A stretch of DNA of 64,000 nucleotides from Dendrolimus kikuchii (GCA_019925095.2 CM034409.1:2483001-2547000); one strand, 5' to 3'. Shown: positions 1 through 10,549, counted from the stretch's first letter. Notes: generated by a model from the letters alone, not told the origin. Made by a program: numbers and translations.

Positions 1-141
1 TACAATTATACTAAAGTAAAATGTACTTATATTGTGAACCTTATGAACTGTTCTCAAATTATCGACGATTTAAACTTTAACTAGTTAGATTACAAACTAA
101 CGGTACTTACAATATTACTGCATAATATAGAAATATTTATA

Positions 142-568
142 CATACATACATACATAACTTCACGCCAGTTCCCTTGCGGGGTAGGCACGAACAACAGAG
201 CGCCAGTTAGGCCCATTCTTACACACCTCACTTGCTTCTTTGAATTTAATAAAACTTGTCATTAACACACGTCTGTTCTTAAGGCTCCTGACATCACCCT
301 CCGCTAGTACATTATCAATATGATCACGGACGGCCTCTCGTGGCCTTCCACGACTTCTGCATCCAGCCACTTTTGCATCGTATATCTGTTTAGTCATTCT
401 TTCATCATGCATTCTTTCCAGATGCCCGAACCACCGGAGCATTCGATTCCTGTATGGTCACCCCGACATTCTCTTTCAGACGAACTCTTTCTTACTTCGT
501 TATTTACTATAGCGGTCTGCGGTGTCTCCGCAGATTTTGAGCAGTGCTCGCATCTCAACTGCGTTTAT
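142..568 (-). mobile_element. RTE-A LINE 3' fragment, 5'-truncated
   Basis: The complement strand encodes the C-terminal tail of an RTE-type reverse transcriptase (LRWFGHLERMHDER, then CRSRGRP, ending YPARELA and stop). The stop is followed within a few bases by the (ATGT)n tail, seen here as CATA repeats at 142-157. The frame is closed upstream by changes around 480-530. The truncated 5' end abuts a SINE fragment of opposite orientation at 568/569. Confidence 0.85.
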
Positions 569-640
569 CCGTTGTATATTACCCGTAACACAAGCGTAAC
601 TTGCTTAATTTGAGGATATACAGAATGATTGTTTGCCGAT
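569..640 (+). mobile_element. tSINE-1 3' end fragment
   Basis: About 72 bp match the 3' part of the tRNA-derived SINE at 2751-2993 and 25453-25700 (TTGTATATTAC, then CACAAGCGTAACTTGCTTAA and a TTTGCCGATT end). It closes with an A-rich tail instead of (ATT)n. The promoter half is missing. Confidence 0.7.
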
Positions 641-654
641 TTAAAAAAAAATAA

Positions 655-785
655 ACTTATATGATTAAAATATTATCTGAACATAGCACAGCCATGCTGG
701 AATCATTATCAGACAAGCAAAATCGCTACCGATATTTTAAACAATGATCAGAATACCTGTCGTTGGTATATGATGATATTTAAAT
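655..785 (+). pseudogene. LINE-J reverse-transcriptase C-terminus, decayed
   Basis: The stretch resembles 48770-48854, which encodes IRQAKSLAIFKTMIKKYY. Here the same segment has in-frame stops and changed residues. It is a short relic of a Jockey/CR1-like LINE C-terminus followed by its AT-rich 3' region. Confidence 0.55.
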
Positions 786-808
786 GTATGTACATGTATA
801 TTTATCTA

Positions 809-951
809 CTAGCTGATGCCCGCGACTTCGTCTGCGTGGTACGGTTTTTTAACTATCCCATGGGAACTCTTTATTTTTCGGGATCAAAAGTATCCTATAT
901 GTTGACCAGGGATATGAGCTACCACCATACAAAATTTCATATTATATAAAA
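809..951 (-). mobile_element. Hel-2 Helitron, 3' half
   Basis: The reverse complement ends with a GC hairpin (GCGGACGAAGTCGC type) a few bases before CTAG (809-812). The next base on the complement is T, matching Helitron insertion between A and T. Its 5' half is replaced by other Helitron pieces at 952. Confidence 0.75.
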
Positions 952-1239
952 TCAAAACTAATATTATAAAGACGAAAGATTTGTATTTTTGTATGTTTGT
1001 AATGAATACACTCTAAAACTACGGCACCGATTTCAAAAATTCTTTCACCATTACAATGCTTCATTATCCCTAAGTAATATAGGCTATATTTCTGTACAAT
1101 ATAAAAAAATGCTAAAAACAGAGTCAGGGGGATGTAAGAAGTAAAATAGAACTAATTTAGATTTTTTTCCAAAAATTTGTTTCTCTGATTGTCTGTTTGT
1201 ACGAACTAATGTCCGAAATGACTGGACCGATTTAAATGT
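952..1239 (+). mobile_element. Helitron 5'-end fragments (Hel-5 then Hel-2)
   Basis: 952-1075 begins with ACTAATATTATAAAGACGAA, the same 5' end as the Helitron at 42594. 1090-1239 matches the middle of the complete Hel-2 at 61345-61649 (GTCAGGGGGATGTAAGAAG, then GACTGGACCGATTTAAATG). The S310 copy at 1240 interrupts it. Confidence 0.6.
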
Positions 1240-1565
1240 TTTTTTTTTTTTTTTTTTTTTTATTGCAGGAGTTCAGCAGACAGGCAGACGGCCCACTTGA
1301 TGGAAAGCGGTTACCGTCGCCTATGGACATTTGTAACTCCAAAGGTGCTACAAATGCGCTGCTGCGCTCTTAAGGGAGACTGGAACCTGGTCACTAATGC
1401 CGGAACACAACTCAAGGTTGTTATGGCGACATACTTTAGACCAGGGGTGGTAGCCATCCAGTCGGGCAAAAGCCCTACTACCTGGCTGTGGGTTGTTTTG
1501 TCGCCTCTTACGACAGGCCGCCCGGCCGCAGGAAATTGTATTCTTTCTCCGTTCCTGCACGGATA
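1240..1565 (-). mobile_element. S310 SINE-like element, full length
   Basis: On the complement it starts TATCCGTGCAGGAACGG and ends CCTGCAATA plus A22 (seen as T22 at 1240-1261). The body holds two stem-loops shared by the family: CCAGGTAGTAGGG.../...GGTGGTAGCCATCC and GCATTTGTAGCACC/GGAGTTACAAATGTCC. The frames across it come from the repeat itself. No protein homology is recognised. Confidence 0.85.
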
Positions 1566-1595
1566 GATATATTTTATATATATAATATATGTATA

Positions 1596-2212
1596 TGTCG
1601 GGTTCACGCCGGGAGCGAACGAATGACGCTCCGAGAATAACAAAATAATAATCTGAAATATTATAATCAAAGTTTATTACACTAGGATTACCACAACTAC
1701 GATATTAAATATTGCACAATAATACACAGATATATTAGGACAACTCCAAGAGTTGCATCCACGCTTGTCAGGTGTCGAGCAGCAATTTGCCCTTCAAGAA
1801 TACTGCGATTATCAAGCAGTAATTATCGACCACAATATATTATGTGCTCCTCGTCCAAGACTACCAATGCAGACTGTCCGTCGTAGACTTGGTTGTAGAC
1901 TGCCGATTGAAGACTGCCCCTCCTCTGCCCGAACACCGCGTATTTAACAGATCCCCGTAGCGCGCCGCAGTGACACCATTCGGTAATGCTGTGGCGCCAC
2001 TTCAGTTACACTTCCTTCATAAAACCAACCTCCACCATACGTATTAACTTCCAACATCCGGTTACTCCATTTCCGATATCTGTTAGCTTAATAAATGCGT
2101 CTACATTGACATCCGGTTAAACAACTTACAATTACTACATGAAAGAACACTATCCGGTTATTGACTACTTCCGTCATATGGTTATTTTATAATAACAAAT
2201 ACGATTCCTACA
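1596..2212 (-). mobile_element. Solo LTR of an LTR retrotransposon
   Basis: 617 bp begin TGTCGG and end CCTACA, so the ends are imperfect inverted repeats (TGTCGG/TGTAGG). It is flanked by the 4-bp duplication TATA (1592-1595 and 2213-2216). On the complement, AATAAA lies about 70 nt from the 3' end and a TTAAATA box lies upstream, which is LTR architecture. No internal region, primer-binding site or second LTR adjoins it, so it is a solo LTR. Confidence 0.7.
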
Positions 2213-2451
2213 TATATATTGCATTTATATTGTTACTAGAGTTTACCCCGCGGCTGCGCCGCGGGTCAACCTCTAGTGCGTGTCTCTTGTTTAAAAAGCA
2301 AGTGGTACAGGTTACATTGTATTAAATTTGTATGTATTTGCCCCCGAAAGATTTACTTCATTTTATATCGCAAACTATACCACCCCCGTCTATATGTATA
2401 CTACATAAATGACAAAACTTGACAAAAATGACAAAATAGATAACATGGTCC

Positions 2452-2487
2452 AAGCGGACCCAGCGGACCCAGCGGACCCAGTGGACG
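2452..2487. repeat. 9-bp minisatellite AGCGGACCC
   Basis: About four tandem units of AGCGGACCC, the last one diverged to AGTGGACGA, inside the Helitron. Confidence 0.8.
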
Positions 2488-2750
2488 AAATCACAAAACC
2501 TGTCCTAGTTTCCGGGATAAACTATACATAAATCTATCCCAAAATGTATCCCATTATCCGGGATAAAAAGTATCCCTTGGCCACTCTCGGTATTCAAATT
2601 ATATATGTACCGAGTTTCAGCCAAATCGGTCCAATAGTCTTTCCATAAAAGGATAACAAGCAAAAAGACAAATATATTTTATCCCGGAAACTATCCCATT
2701 TTTCGGGTTAAAAAATATCCTATGTTCATTCTCGGCATCGAAAATAATAA

Positions 2751-2993
2751 TAATATAATAATAATCGGCAGACATACACACACAATGTATATCCCCAAAT
2801 TAAGTAAGGTACGCTTGTGTTAAGGGTAATATACAACGGACTACTCTGGGGCCGATCCCAGACACCCAGACCATAGTAAATAACGGATAAATTACTTTCC
2901 GAAATTTACTATACGAGGAATCGAACCCGGAACCTCTGCGTTGCAGTGAGGTACGCCGGCAAAGGCTTAGCCCGCTCAACCACAGAGGCCGTC
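2751..2993 (-). mobile_element. tSINE-1, tRNA-derived SINE
   Basis: On the complement the 5' end GACGGCCTCTGTGG leads into an A box (TGGTTGAGCGG at 2982-2972) and a perfect B box (GGTTCGATTCC at 2927-2917), spaced as in a tRNA promoter. The body ends in a degenerate (ATT)n tail at 2751-2770. The tRNA-like part is followed by about 170 bp of unrelated body, so it is a SINE and not a tRNA gene. Short AAAATA repeats at both ends may be its TSD. Confidence 0.85.
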
Positions 2994-3404
2994 TAAAATA
3001 TATATATACTGAGTTTCAGCCAAATCGGTCCAGTAGTTTTTCCGTGAAAACGGAACAGACAGACAGACAGACAGAGTTACATTCGCATTTATAATATTAA
3101 TAGGGATTACTAAAATGTAAATAATCGTACTATGTATGTAAGCCTCATATTCTGAAAGTACGCTTGGTGTTGCCTGATCACAGGGAAAAAACAGTACTTT
3201 TGTTCCTGGGAAACGATTTTCCTTGCTGTCAAAAAATTCAAGAACTATAAATAACAGCAAACCATAAATAATACAAATGTTAAATAGCGGTATGAATTAT
3301 AATAAAAAATGACAGAAACCTTGTAAAGTCATTTTATACTAATAAATGACTTTTCACTTATATTTACATAAATTTGGGCTAAATATTTCCTATTGTTTGT
3401 GACA

Positions 3405-3527
3405 AAAAAACCACTGGCTGGTAGAATGCCACAGACAAAGAAGTTTACTTGACGTATCATATATCATATATGACGTATAAAATGACTTCATTAGATTTAG
3501 ATATGGATTTAACGCCTGGTTTTGTTA
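3405..3527 (+). repeat. Rep-I, left part
   Basis: Matches the uninterrupted copy at 54318-54565 (GGTAGAATGCCACAGA, then TTTAGATATG and AACGCCTG). Interrupted after 3527 by a poly(A) insertion; the right part resumes at 3931. Confidence 0.7.
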
Positions 3528-3624
3528 ATAGTAGTGTTCTTTTAACTTTATCGCATAAATCATTTGTATATATTCTTTGTAAATTCTTGACTGTGAATAA
3601 AATTATCTTATAATAGATTGTATA

Positions 3625-3678
<54 letters not shown>

Positions 3679-3930
3679 TTTATTGTATATATATATTATA
3701 CTTAGATTGGCTTAAAGTTAGTTATTATTTAGTTTTGTCCTTTGCTGTTATGGTTTGTTGTAAATATTATGTTTATTGTAGTGTATTAGATTGGCAGAAT
3801 TTTCTTTTTCTTTTTAATTTACCGGCCAAAATTCCTTTTTATGTCACCTGACTTTTCTATTTACTCGACATTGGCAAAATCAATGCATAAATGGCATTGC
3901 AGCCATAACATTAAAAAAAAAAAAAAAAAA
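3528..3930 (+). mobile_element. Poly(A)-tailed retroinsertion of unknown origin
   Basis: About 400 bp ending in A18, flanked by the 16-bp repeat ACGCCTGGTTTTRTTA (3512-3527 and 3931-3946, one mismatch). That is the signature of LINE-mediated integration. The body carries an (AT)n tract at 3629-3674 and no long frame. It may be a 5'-truncated LINE 3' UTR or a retrocopy of a transcript; I cannot tell which. Confidence 0.75.
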
Positions 3931-4070
3931 ACGCCTGGTTTTATTAGAAAAGTAATGTTTAACTAATCAGTTTTGATTTGCTTTCCTCATGTTCGTAATG
4001 AAAAGCAGACTCACATTCCCATGCCTAAATAGGTCACTTTTACCTCTCGTGTAACAATCTGCTATTTAAC
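3931..4070 (+). repeat. Rep-I, right part
   Basis: Continues the Rep-I copy after the poly(A) insertion (ACGCCTGGTTTTATTAGAAA, then TTTCCTCATGTTCG and GAAAAGCAG), parallel to 54410-54520. Confidence 0.65.
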
Positions 4071-4804
4071 ACTGAGGGATATATATTTGCGTCGTTTAAG
4101 TGATTCAGCTGTTTCCGCCGCCGGAGCGGCTTTTCTCCGCTCCTGCATGGATATATAAAATATTATTCTCTTTTAATATATAATTCCTTACAAGGAAGGA
4201 ACTAGACTAAGTAATAAGAGAAAACACAGTGGATGTGTAAACAAGGGGTATGTACCAGGATCGCAGAGCGCGGAAGGAGGCATCGCATACGACGTCGGAA
4301 TGCAATATGTTCCGCCGAGCGCTTCTTAAGGGCAGCTCACATTTGTCCCGGTTTTTTCAGAATCATATACGGCACTACAAATAGGCTCTGCCATCTAGTG
4401 TCGTAATTCCGAATGTTTCAGCTTATCATTATTCGATATTTAAAGTGTAGAAGATGCTGGATCTCACGAAAGTGATGACTTAAGATTATACGAAATCAAA
4501 ACAGTATTTATATTAAAACACACGCGGAGTGTTTGCGCGTGCAATGCGTCGTGTGCGGCTGCTACCGCTCAACTGACTGAGGTAGGGGGGTGTAGTAGGT
4601 TATATGCGCAAGCCGCGGTGCTCCGTTTATTAAATGTAGTATATATGTCGATATATGTAAGTACATATTAATGTATCAATTTATTTTTAATAATATATGT
4701 TTCAGGTCTTGATTGGAATGTTTTGTCTATAGATATTTCACCTTATTGATTGTTATCTAAACAAAAGAGTTGTTGTGAAGTGAAGGAAACTTGTTTTTAT
4801 TTTA
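4071..4804. other. Mostly unassigned; two tiny TE fragments
   Basis: 4098-4125 matches a piece of LINE-N (GTGATTCAGCTGTTTC, compare 5392). 4129-4152 matches the 5' end of S310 on the complement. The remainder, including a GC-richer patch at 4250-4400, shows no frame, RNA or repeat that I recognise. Confidence 0.4.
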
Positions 4805-5077
4805 ATTGCATGAGTTCAGCAGACAGGCAGACGGCCTACCTAGTGGAAAGTAGTTACCATCGCTTATGGACATTTGCAACACCAAAGGTGCTACAAATGT
4901 ACTGCTGCTCTTATAAATGATATTGGAACCTGGCCACTAATGGTGGAACACAACTCAAGGTTATTTTGGCGACATACTCTAGACCAGGGGTGGTAGCCAT
5001 CCAGACGAGCAAATACCCTACCACCTAGCTGTGCCTTGTTTTGTCGCTTCTTACAACAGGCCAGCCGGCCACAGGAA
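4805..5077 (-). mobile_element. S310, diverged copy
   Basis: Recognisable from ATTGCATGAGTTCAGCAGAC to AGGCCAGCCGGCCACAGG. It lacks the 5' stem-loop seen in full copies and has more substitutions than most others, so it is an older insertion. Confidence 0.75.
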
Positions 5078-5094
5078 ATAATATTGTATTGTAT

Positions 5095-5706
5095 TATTAT
5101 AGTCTAGCTATAATCCCTTAAGAATATAAGTAGAATGAGCCTAGGTTATGGAAGTCAATGAGTAAGGTTCCCAGAAGGCTGGCTACGTAACCTCGCTGGA
5201 TTACCTTACTGATCCATTAACCGAAGTAGAAACCAGTTCCCTGATTACTCAAAAAGTTAATGACTCGTTTTAAAAGATCTTTGTAGAAGCTCATGGTTTC
5301 AGGATTCCACGGTCCAAGCGTTTGCACGGTCCAACAGCAAGCGCCACAGACATATAACTTTCATCGAGGGTTGCATATCTGTACCAGTTGAGTGATTCAG
5401 CTGTTTCTGCCGCCGAACCAACTGATCTAGACTTGTCTGGTAAATGGGATCTGGCCAAAGTGTCCATGCAGATTGCATCCCATACCAGAGGTTTACCACG
5501 TCGCCAAGGAATGAAAGTCAATCCGTCAGGACGCCTACCATCGTCACGTCCAATACTATTTAGCTCTAAAACCCGTAGGACGTCATTCAAGACGACGTAG
5601 CGTGACTTTCTGCTGGTGCTACAGCGGTAGGAAAGACCTTGGTATCCTGGATCGACTACCTCTGTCCTACAGACGCAGTTTCTTCTTCCTAAAATAGCCA
5701 TAATAA
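5095..5706 (-). pseudogene. LINE-N C-terminal nuclease-like domain, frameshifted
   Basis: The complement encodes, in order, a cysteine cluster (CVCRTEVVDPGYQGLSY, near 5690-5640), LNDVL, GRDDGRRPDG, then PLVWDAICMDT and SHL. This pattern (RPDG, about 15 residues, WDA-x-C) recurs in the C-termini of retroelement reverse-transcriptase proteins and resembles a PD-(D/E)XK nuclease core; the nuclease reading is inference. A frameshift near 5320 separates it from LGPWNPE, and stops follow. Its upstream side is cut at 5707 by the LTR-D insertion. The tail near 5100-5165 resembles 61150-61215. Confidence 0.65.
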
Positions 5707-6238
5707 TGTTACGAGTTAGCGGGACTCGAATTAAAATGCCGTTAGAATTATTATAGAGTTTATTAGAACTATACAAACACGTATAACACAGGTACAAATA
5801 TAACCGAACACAACAAATCCAAACGCATTGCAGAAGGTCGTAATTCAAAAAAACGCGCAAATTTCGTCACTATTAGATTCCCGAATGTACACACGTCACG
5901 GCCGTATTGTAGTTGTAGCTCAATTGACCCCGCCCTCAATCAGGCCATCATTTTATACTTCACAAATGCAAATGTGCCCGCCCGACAACATGGACACAAT
6001 TTCCTATAATTAGCTTGTAATTGTAATCCGCAACACCTGGCTAATGATACTCCTGAGCGAGTACAATAGGACAATAGACTTTTCTCCGCAATAACTAGAA
6101 ACGTATGCTAATAAATAAGGGAACAAAAGAAGACGATCATAAAAAGATTACAATCAATTCAAATGCCGACAGGTAATAAAATGTGCTTTTACAGGTCTGT
6201 ACGTGGAATTTGTCTTTGTCGAGGTCTAAGTTATAACG
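5707..6238 (-). mobile_element. LTR-D solo LTR
   Basis: 532 bp from TGTTACG to ATAACG, about 85-90% similar by eye to the copy at 61924. The flanks are ATAA (5703-5706) and ATAT (6239-6242), a 4-bp duplication with one change. On the complement a TATAAAA box lies mid-LTR and AATAAA lies near the 3' end. Confidence 0.85.
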
Positions 6239-6363
6239 ATATATTACGTACCGGTGTACATAGAATGGCTTAGTGGGCCTAATGTTTAACATGTATGATG
6301 ACTTTCGACATTTTTTTTCAATGGAACTCAATTTAACTAAAACTTTTCAATTTCAGCTCAAAT

Positions 6364-6521
6364 CTCTCTTTTCTTTCACCATATCCCAATTACTTGGGGT
6401 CGGCACAATATGTCTTTTCCTTCCACACTCTTCTATCCTGACATACCTCTTCTGTCACACCGCATATCATCATGTCATCCTTCACACAATCCATCCATCT
6501 TTTTTTTGGTCTACCTTTAAA
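6364..6521 (-). mobile_element. 158-bp RTE-like LINE 3' fragment with 19-bp TSD
   Basis: The complement encodes GRPKKRWMDCVKDDMMICG, then TEEVCQDRRVW and a stop, the C-terminal motif of an RTE-like reverse transcriptase distinct from RTE-A. It is flanked by a perfect 19-bp repeat, TTTCAATTTCAGCTCAAAT, at 6345-6363 and 6522-6540. Confidence 0.8.
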
Positions 6522-6540
6522 TTTCAATTTCAGCTCAAAT

Positions 6541-6912
6541 ATAGCATCGATATTATATGTGACCTCCTTTACTGAGACCACTTTGTTCTAAAATTGTGCT
6601 CTGTTATTTGATTCAGAGAGAATTTGGTTAATAAAGCGCTGGACTGACTTCAGTGGATATTTCAGCGAGTGCATTTGCTGACTTGTTAGCCTGAAGTTCT
6701 TAGCTTAGTGGAAATATTCTCATCTCATATTTTTGTAACATCTAGTGATATTAAGTGACGATGTCTGTATGGTTTAAACATAGGCATGTTTGGTTCACTG
6801 GAACAGAGAAGTCTCAGGTTCAAAGTGATCAGGATTTTCCTTCAAAATATCAGAGAGCACATAGGACACCTTTATCCCGAAGATTAGGATAGCTTTGTGG
6901 GATAAAGGTTAA
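6541..6912. other. Unassigned
   Basis: No frame, RNA or recognised repeat. It could be unique sequence. Confidence 0.35.
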
Positions 6913-7175
6913 CAACTCTACGGACTCTAGTTCCGTTCCCTTTTTTTAGAATTAAATTTAAGAAAAAGTTTAAGAGTTGTACACGCTTTTTTTGTTACAT
7001 TTAATGAATGTATGTTTGTGTTGTGAATAACTTATTATATTAATTTATTCTAATTTTAATACTAAACTTATACTAATGTAGAGTGTATCTGTTACATGCT
7101 GGTGTTGTGAGGAAGTGCATGTGCAGTGTGTGCCTTATGTCTATACCTATATATATTATCCTAACTAGTGCCATG
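6913..7175 (+). repeat. Rep-J, left part
   Basis: Matches 37093-37380 and, in its first ~100 bp, 39807-39910 (GGACTCTAGTTCCGT, then CATGCTGGTGTTGTGAGGAA). Split after 7175 by a poly(A) insertion; resumes at 7804. Confidence 0.75.
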
Positions 7176-7373
7176 GAAACTGCTCGACGGGTTCATAAAG
7201 TTCGCGCAGCAAGTAGTAAATAAGGTGTTCAAGAAAAACAGGTCAGTAAATAATGCTGTAAGCATATAGTAGATATATGTAATATTAGCATTAAGCAAAA
7301 TAAATATTAAATAATGTAACCCTAAATATAGTTAAATAGAATAGTTAAAAATTATAACGTAGTAAAATAAATA

Positions 7374-7490
7374 CATACATACATACATAACTTCACGCCA
7401 GTTCCCTTGCGGGGTAGGCACGACCAACAGAGCGCCATTGAGGCTTATTCTTAAACACCTCACTTGCTTCTTTATAAAAAATTCAAGTAA
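7374..7490 (-). mobile_element. RTE-A 3' fragment
   Basis: Roughly the last 100 bp of RTE-A plus tail, flanked by a perfect 13-bp repeat, AGTAAAATAAATA (7361-7373 and 7491-7503). About 18 nt of filler lies at the truncated end. Confidence 0.85.
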
Positions 7491-7530
7491 AGTAAAATAA
7501 ATAGAAATGTAATACCGAAATATATATATG

Positions 7531-7674
<144 letters not shown>

Positions 7675-7803
7675 ATAAGATTCAAACTAGTAAATAAGAG
7701 TTTTGAAAAGAAAAAGATAGAATAGACTAAAAGAGACAAGAAAAAGAATATCTCTGTCTTGCCTTACGACGGAGGAGATCGTCGTATAAAAAAAGAAAAA
7801 AAA

Positions 7804-8020
7804 ACTAGTGCCATGTGTGTTGTTTTCCTGTCTGTGTCTGGGTTATTAATTTTTCGGCTCCTTGTGTGTCTTAGTTTGTTTGTGAAGTGTGCGTGTAATG
7901 CAATGCGGTGGTATTGCGCGTTGGTGTGGGTATGTCTGTAAGTTTTGTTGTTAGTTGTGTGTTTGTGACTTTGTGTGGTGTTATAATTTATTGTTTAATT
8001 GTTGTGACGATGAAGATTTG
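7804..8020 (+). repeat. Rep-J, right part
   Basis: Parallel to 37380-37580 (CCATGTGTGTTGTTTT, then GGGTTATTAATTTT and GACTTTGTGTGGTG). Confidence 0.75.
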
Positions 8021-8156
8021 ATGTTGAACGATTTGACATCAAGCTTGTCATAAGTTCTGATTACGGTGATGAAATAAAAATGTTGACATAATGCTATTGT
8101 GTTTTTCTGAAGTTCGGCATTCGGCAATTTAAATTCTAGAATTTGTACTTTAAATA

Positions 8157-8350
8157 AATTCTACCCGCAAATACCTGGTCTAAAGTATGTCGCCATAACA
8201 ACCTTGAGTTGTGTTCCGGCATTGGTGACCAGGTTCCAGTCTCCCTTAAAAGAGCAGCAGCTCTGCTGTTGCAGGTGTCCATAGGCGATGGTAACCGCTT
8301 TCCATCAGGTGGGCCGTCTGCCCGTCTGCTGATTTCCTGCAATAAAAAAA
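8157..8350 (+). mobile_element. S310, 5'-truncated
   Basis: Starts inside the element at ACCTGGTCTAAAGTATG and runs to CCTGCAATAAAAAAAG. Confidence 0.85.
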
Positions 8351-8680
8351 GCCTAAATCTTAAAAATACGACACTAAGAATCATTTCACATCGCTAACTC
8401 ATTTTAATTTATGTCAGTTTAACTGTGAACTTACCATATATATAATAGACGTTATACATAATAGAACCTCATCAGAGAGCTCATTATGCTATCGCGACCC
8501 GTTTAGTCAAGCTAAGGTTGACTACACACCGATTAATGGGGTCTCAGCCCGTTGCGAAGCCGTAATGAGATGTTCAAAACCGATTTCAAACGTCAACAGT
8601 GGTTAAAGTAGCTCCGTTTGTTATCAAACAGTTTACCATTGATTGCAACTTATTAATGTTTTAAACAATTTTATGTATTA

Positions 8681-9495
8681 CTAGATGTACCCGGCAGACA
8701 GAAAACACAGAAATACAGACAGAAAAATTCATCAAAATCAGGCCCACGGTTTAGGAGAAGTATCGCGGCGCCACCTACTGGGTCCAATCGTTGATTTAAA
8801 CCATTCCGGGACAAACTTGAACACATACAACAAATAAGCTTTTATTAGAAAGGTTTTTAAATACAAACTTTTGAGATCCTGGATATCATGTAGCAGCAGA
8901 GTGGTAGCTAAGACAAGTAAAACGAGCCCAAACACGACGGGTCTATCTTGTTTAGTACAGGAGTTCCTATGGCCACCTTCCGACTCCATCATCAGATCAG
9001 CTCCATGGTACCATATTATTGCATTGTCACGCGATATGCATATGCGTGCAAAATTTCAGCCCAATCGGAAACCGGGAAGTTGGTCAAATTTAACTTGCAA
9101 GATACCACCCGAACTTACATACATACATAGATACAACCATTGTAAGTTAAAGAAAAGCTTATAAAAAGCAGCGCCATCTACCTGGTTCAAATTAGAATAA
9201 ATCATCCCAGTAAAAAATTATTAAAATACTAATATCGCTATTAAAAAACAGTGGTTAGTGGTAGAAGGGTGAAAATTGGGTTGTATGTATTTTTTAATGT
9301 CAAATCATAAAAAATCAATATAAAAATATTGTCAAAACAAAAAAAATAGGGGTGGTTCACCCTAATCATCTAGGGGTATGAAAAATAGATGTTGGCCGAT
9401 TCCCGATATGCATACAAAATTTCATACAAATCGATTCAGCCGTTTCGGAGGAGTTTGGTAACAAACACCGCGACACGAGAATTTTATATATTAGA
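8681..9495 (-). mobile_element. Hel-3 Helitron hosting Rep-E
   Basis: On the complement it starts TCTAATATATAAAATTCTCG after A (9496-9495) and ends CTAG (8684-8681) before T. The 5' region shares TCCTCCGAAACGGCTGA with 56514. The 3' part shares ACCTACTGGGTCC and the CCGG end with other Hel-3 copies. Rep-E occupies about 8838-9165. Confidence 0.7.
8838..9165 (-). repeat. Rep-E dispersed repeat, nested
   Basis: Same 330-bp unit as 23535-23880 and 35105-35418, here inverted. It is bounded by AAGCTT on both sides and carries TCCGACTCCATCATCAGATC and CGGAAACCGGGAAGTT. A ~95-codon open frame in the unit lacks any motif I know. Class unknown. Confidence 0.65.
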
Positions 9496-9611
9496 TTACG
9501 TAATCGCTATCAGCCGTTATCTCCATTTGTCCCTTAAAACCTGGCCATAATATCTAGAGTCTAACAATTTTTGCAATCTGGCAACATTCTATTTTATTTG
9601 TAGACATAGAC

Positions 9612-9944
9612 AAGAGAGTGTCGGGGTGAAGGTAAGGAAAGGAGGGCTCCGGTGGTTCGGGCATGTGGAAAGAATGCATGATGAAAGAATGACTAAACAG
9701 ATATACAATGCAAAAGTGGATGGATGCAGAAGTCGTGGAAGGCTACAACACAGCTTCCATGATCAAATTGATCGTGTACTAGCAGAAGGTGATGTCAGGA
9801 GCCTTAAGAACAGACGAGCGTGCATGACAAGAGTTATGAATGTCAAAGAAGCAAGTGAGGTGTGTAAGAATAAGCCTGAATGGCGCTCTGTTGTTCGTGC
9901 CTACCCAGCAAGGGAACTGGCGTGAAGTTATGTATGTATGTACT
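9612..9944 (+). mobile_element. RTE-A 3' fragment with open frame
   Basis: Encodes KVRKGGLRWFGHVERMHDER, the linker and YPARELA, with stop and (ATGT)n tail, 99 codons without interruption. It is the terminal part of the reverse-transcriptase ORF and has no catalytic motif. Confidence 0.85.
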
Positions 9945-10105
9945 AAGTTTCATAGGAGCAGTGATTTTTAACGTTTAAAAAAGATGTTTATAATGGTTCG
10001 TTTCGCTTCTTTTATTCGAATAATTGCTCTAATGCATAGAGATTCATTGTCTCAAGATGATAAGGCACTTGCTTATATAGCAGCCGCGGGGTAAACTCTA
10101 TATAT

Positions 10106-10549
10106 TGTTACGACCTAGACGCCGACAAAAACAAATTTACACCTGCAGCCCTGTAGAAACACATTTTACTACCTTTTCGGCATGTGGACTTCTTTTGTTT
10201 ACTTTGTGTTTAAAAATTTTGATTAGAAAACAGCCTATTGTGTATTGTAATCTTTTATGGCAGTCATTAGCCAGGTGTGTCGGATTAAAGTACAAACTGA
10301 TTCTAGGAAATTCGGTCCTTGCGGCCGGGCAGCCGCATTGCATCTGTGACGAGGAAGTCGAGTGATAACCATGAGCGAAGCAAGACTTGTGTACATTCAG
10401 TAATCAATTTAGTGACGGACTTTGCGCGTGTTATTGGATTACGATCTTCTGCATTACATTTGGACTTGTTGTATACGTGTTTGTATAGTTCTAATAAACT
10501 CTGTAATAATTCCAACGGTATTTTAATTCGAGTCCTGCAACTCATAACA
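10106..10549 (+). mobile_element. LTR-D solo LTR, diverged
   Basis: 444 bp from TGTTACGACC to CATAACA with a perfect 4-bp duplication ATAT (10102-10105 and 10550-10553). AATAAA lies about 55 nt from the 3' end. The left flank (GCAGCCGCGGGGTAAACTCTA) matches the 3' terminus of the Helitron at 2236, so the LTR sits at an old Helitron end. Confidence 0.85.

Larger units (their letters stand above)
2236..3106 (-). mobile_element. Helitron with 3' GC hairpin, carrying a SINE
   Basis: On the complement the element starts TCCCTATTAATATTATAAATG after an A (TC 5' end) and ends CTAG (2236-2239) before T. Just inside the 3' end lies a strong hairpin, CCGCGGC/GCCGCGG (2250-2266). The CAGA tetranucleotide run near the 5' end and the phrase GAGTTTCAGCCAAATCGGTCC are typical of lepidopteran non-autonomous Helitrons. 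A tSINE-1 copy sits at 2751-2993. No Rep/Hel coding sequence is present. Confidence 0.75.

Noticed and set aside
2917..2982. tRNA gene on the minus strand
   Set aside because: A and B boxes are present, but the same head plus ~170-bp body recurs at 25453 with (ATT)n tail, so it is a SINE.
5828..6013. Small plus-strand ORF at LTR-D
   Set aside because: Lies within the LTR, not conserved as a frame in the other LTR-D copies.
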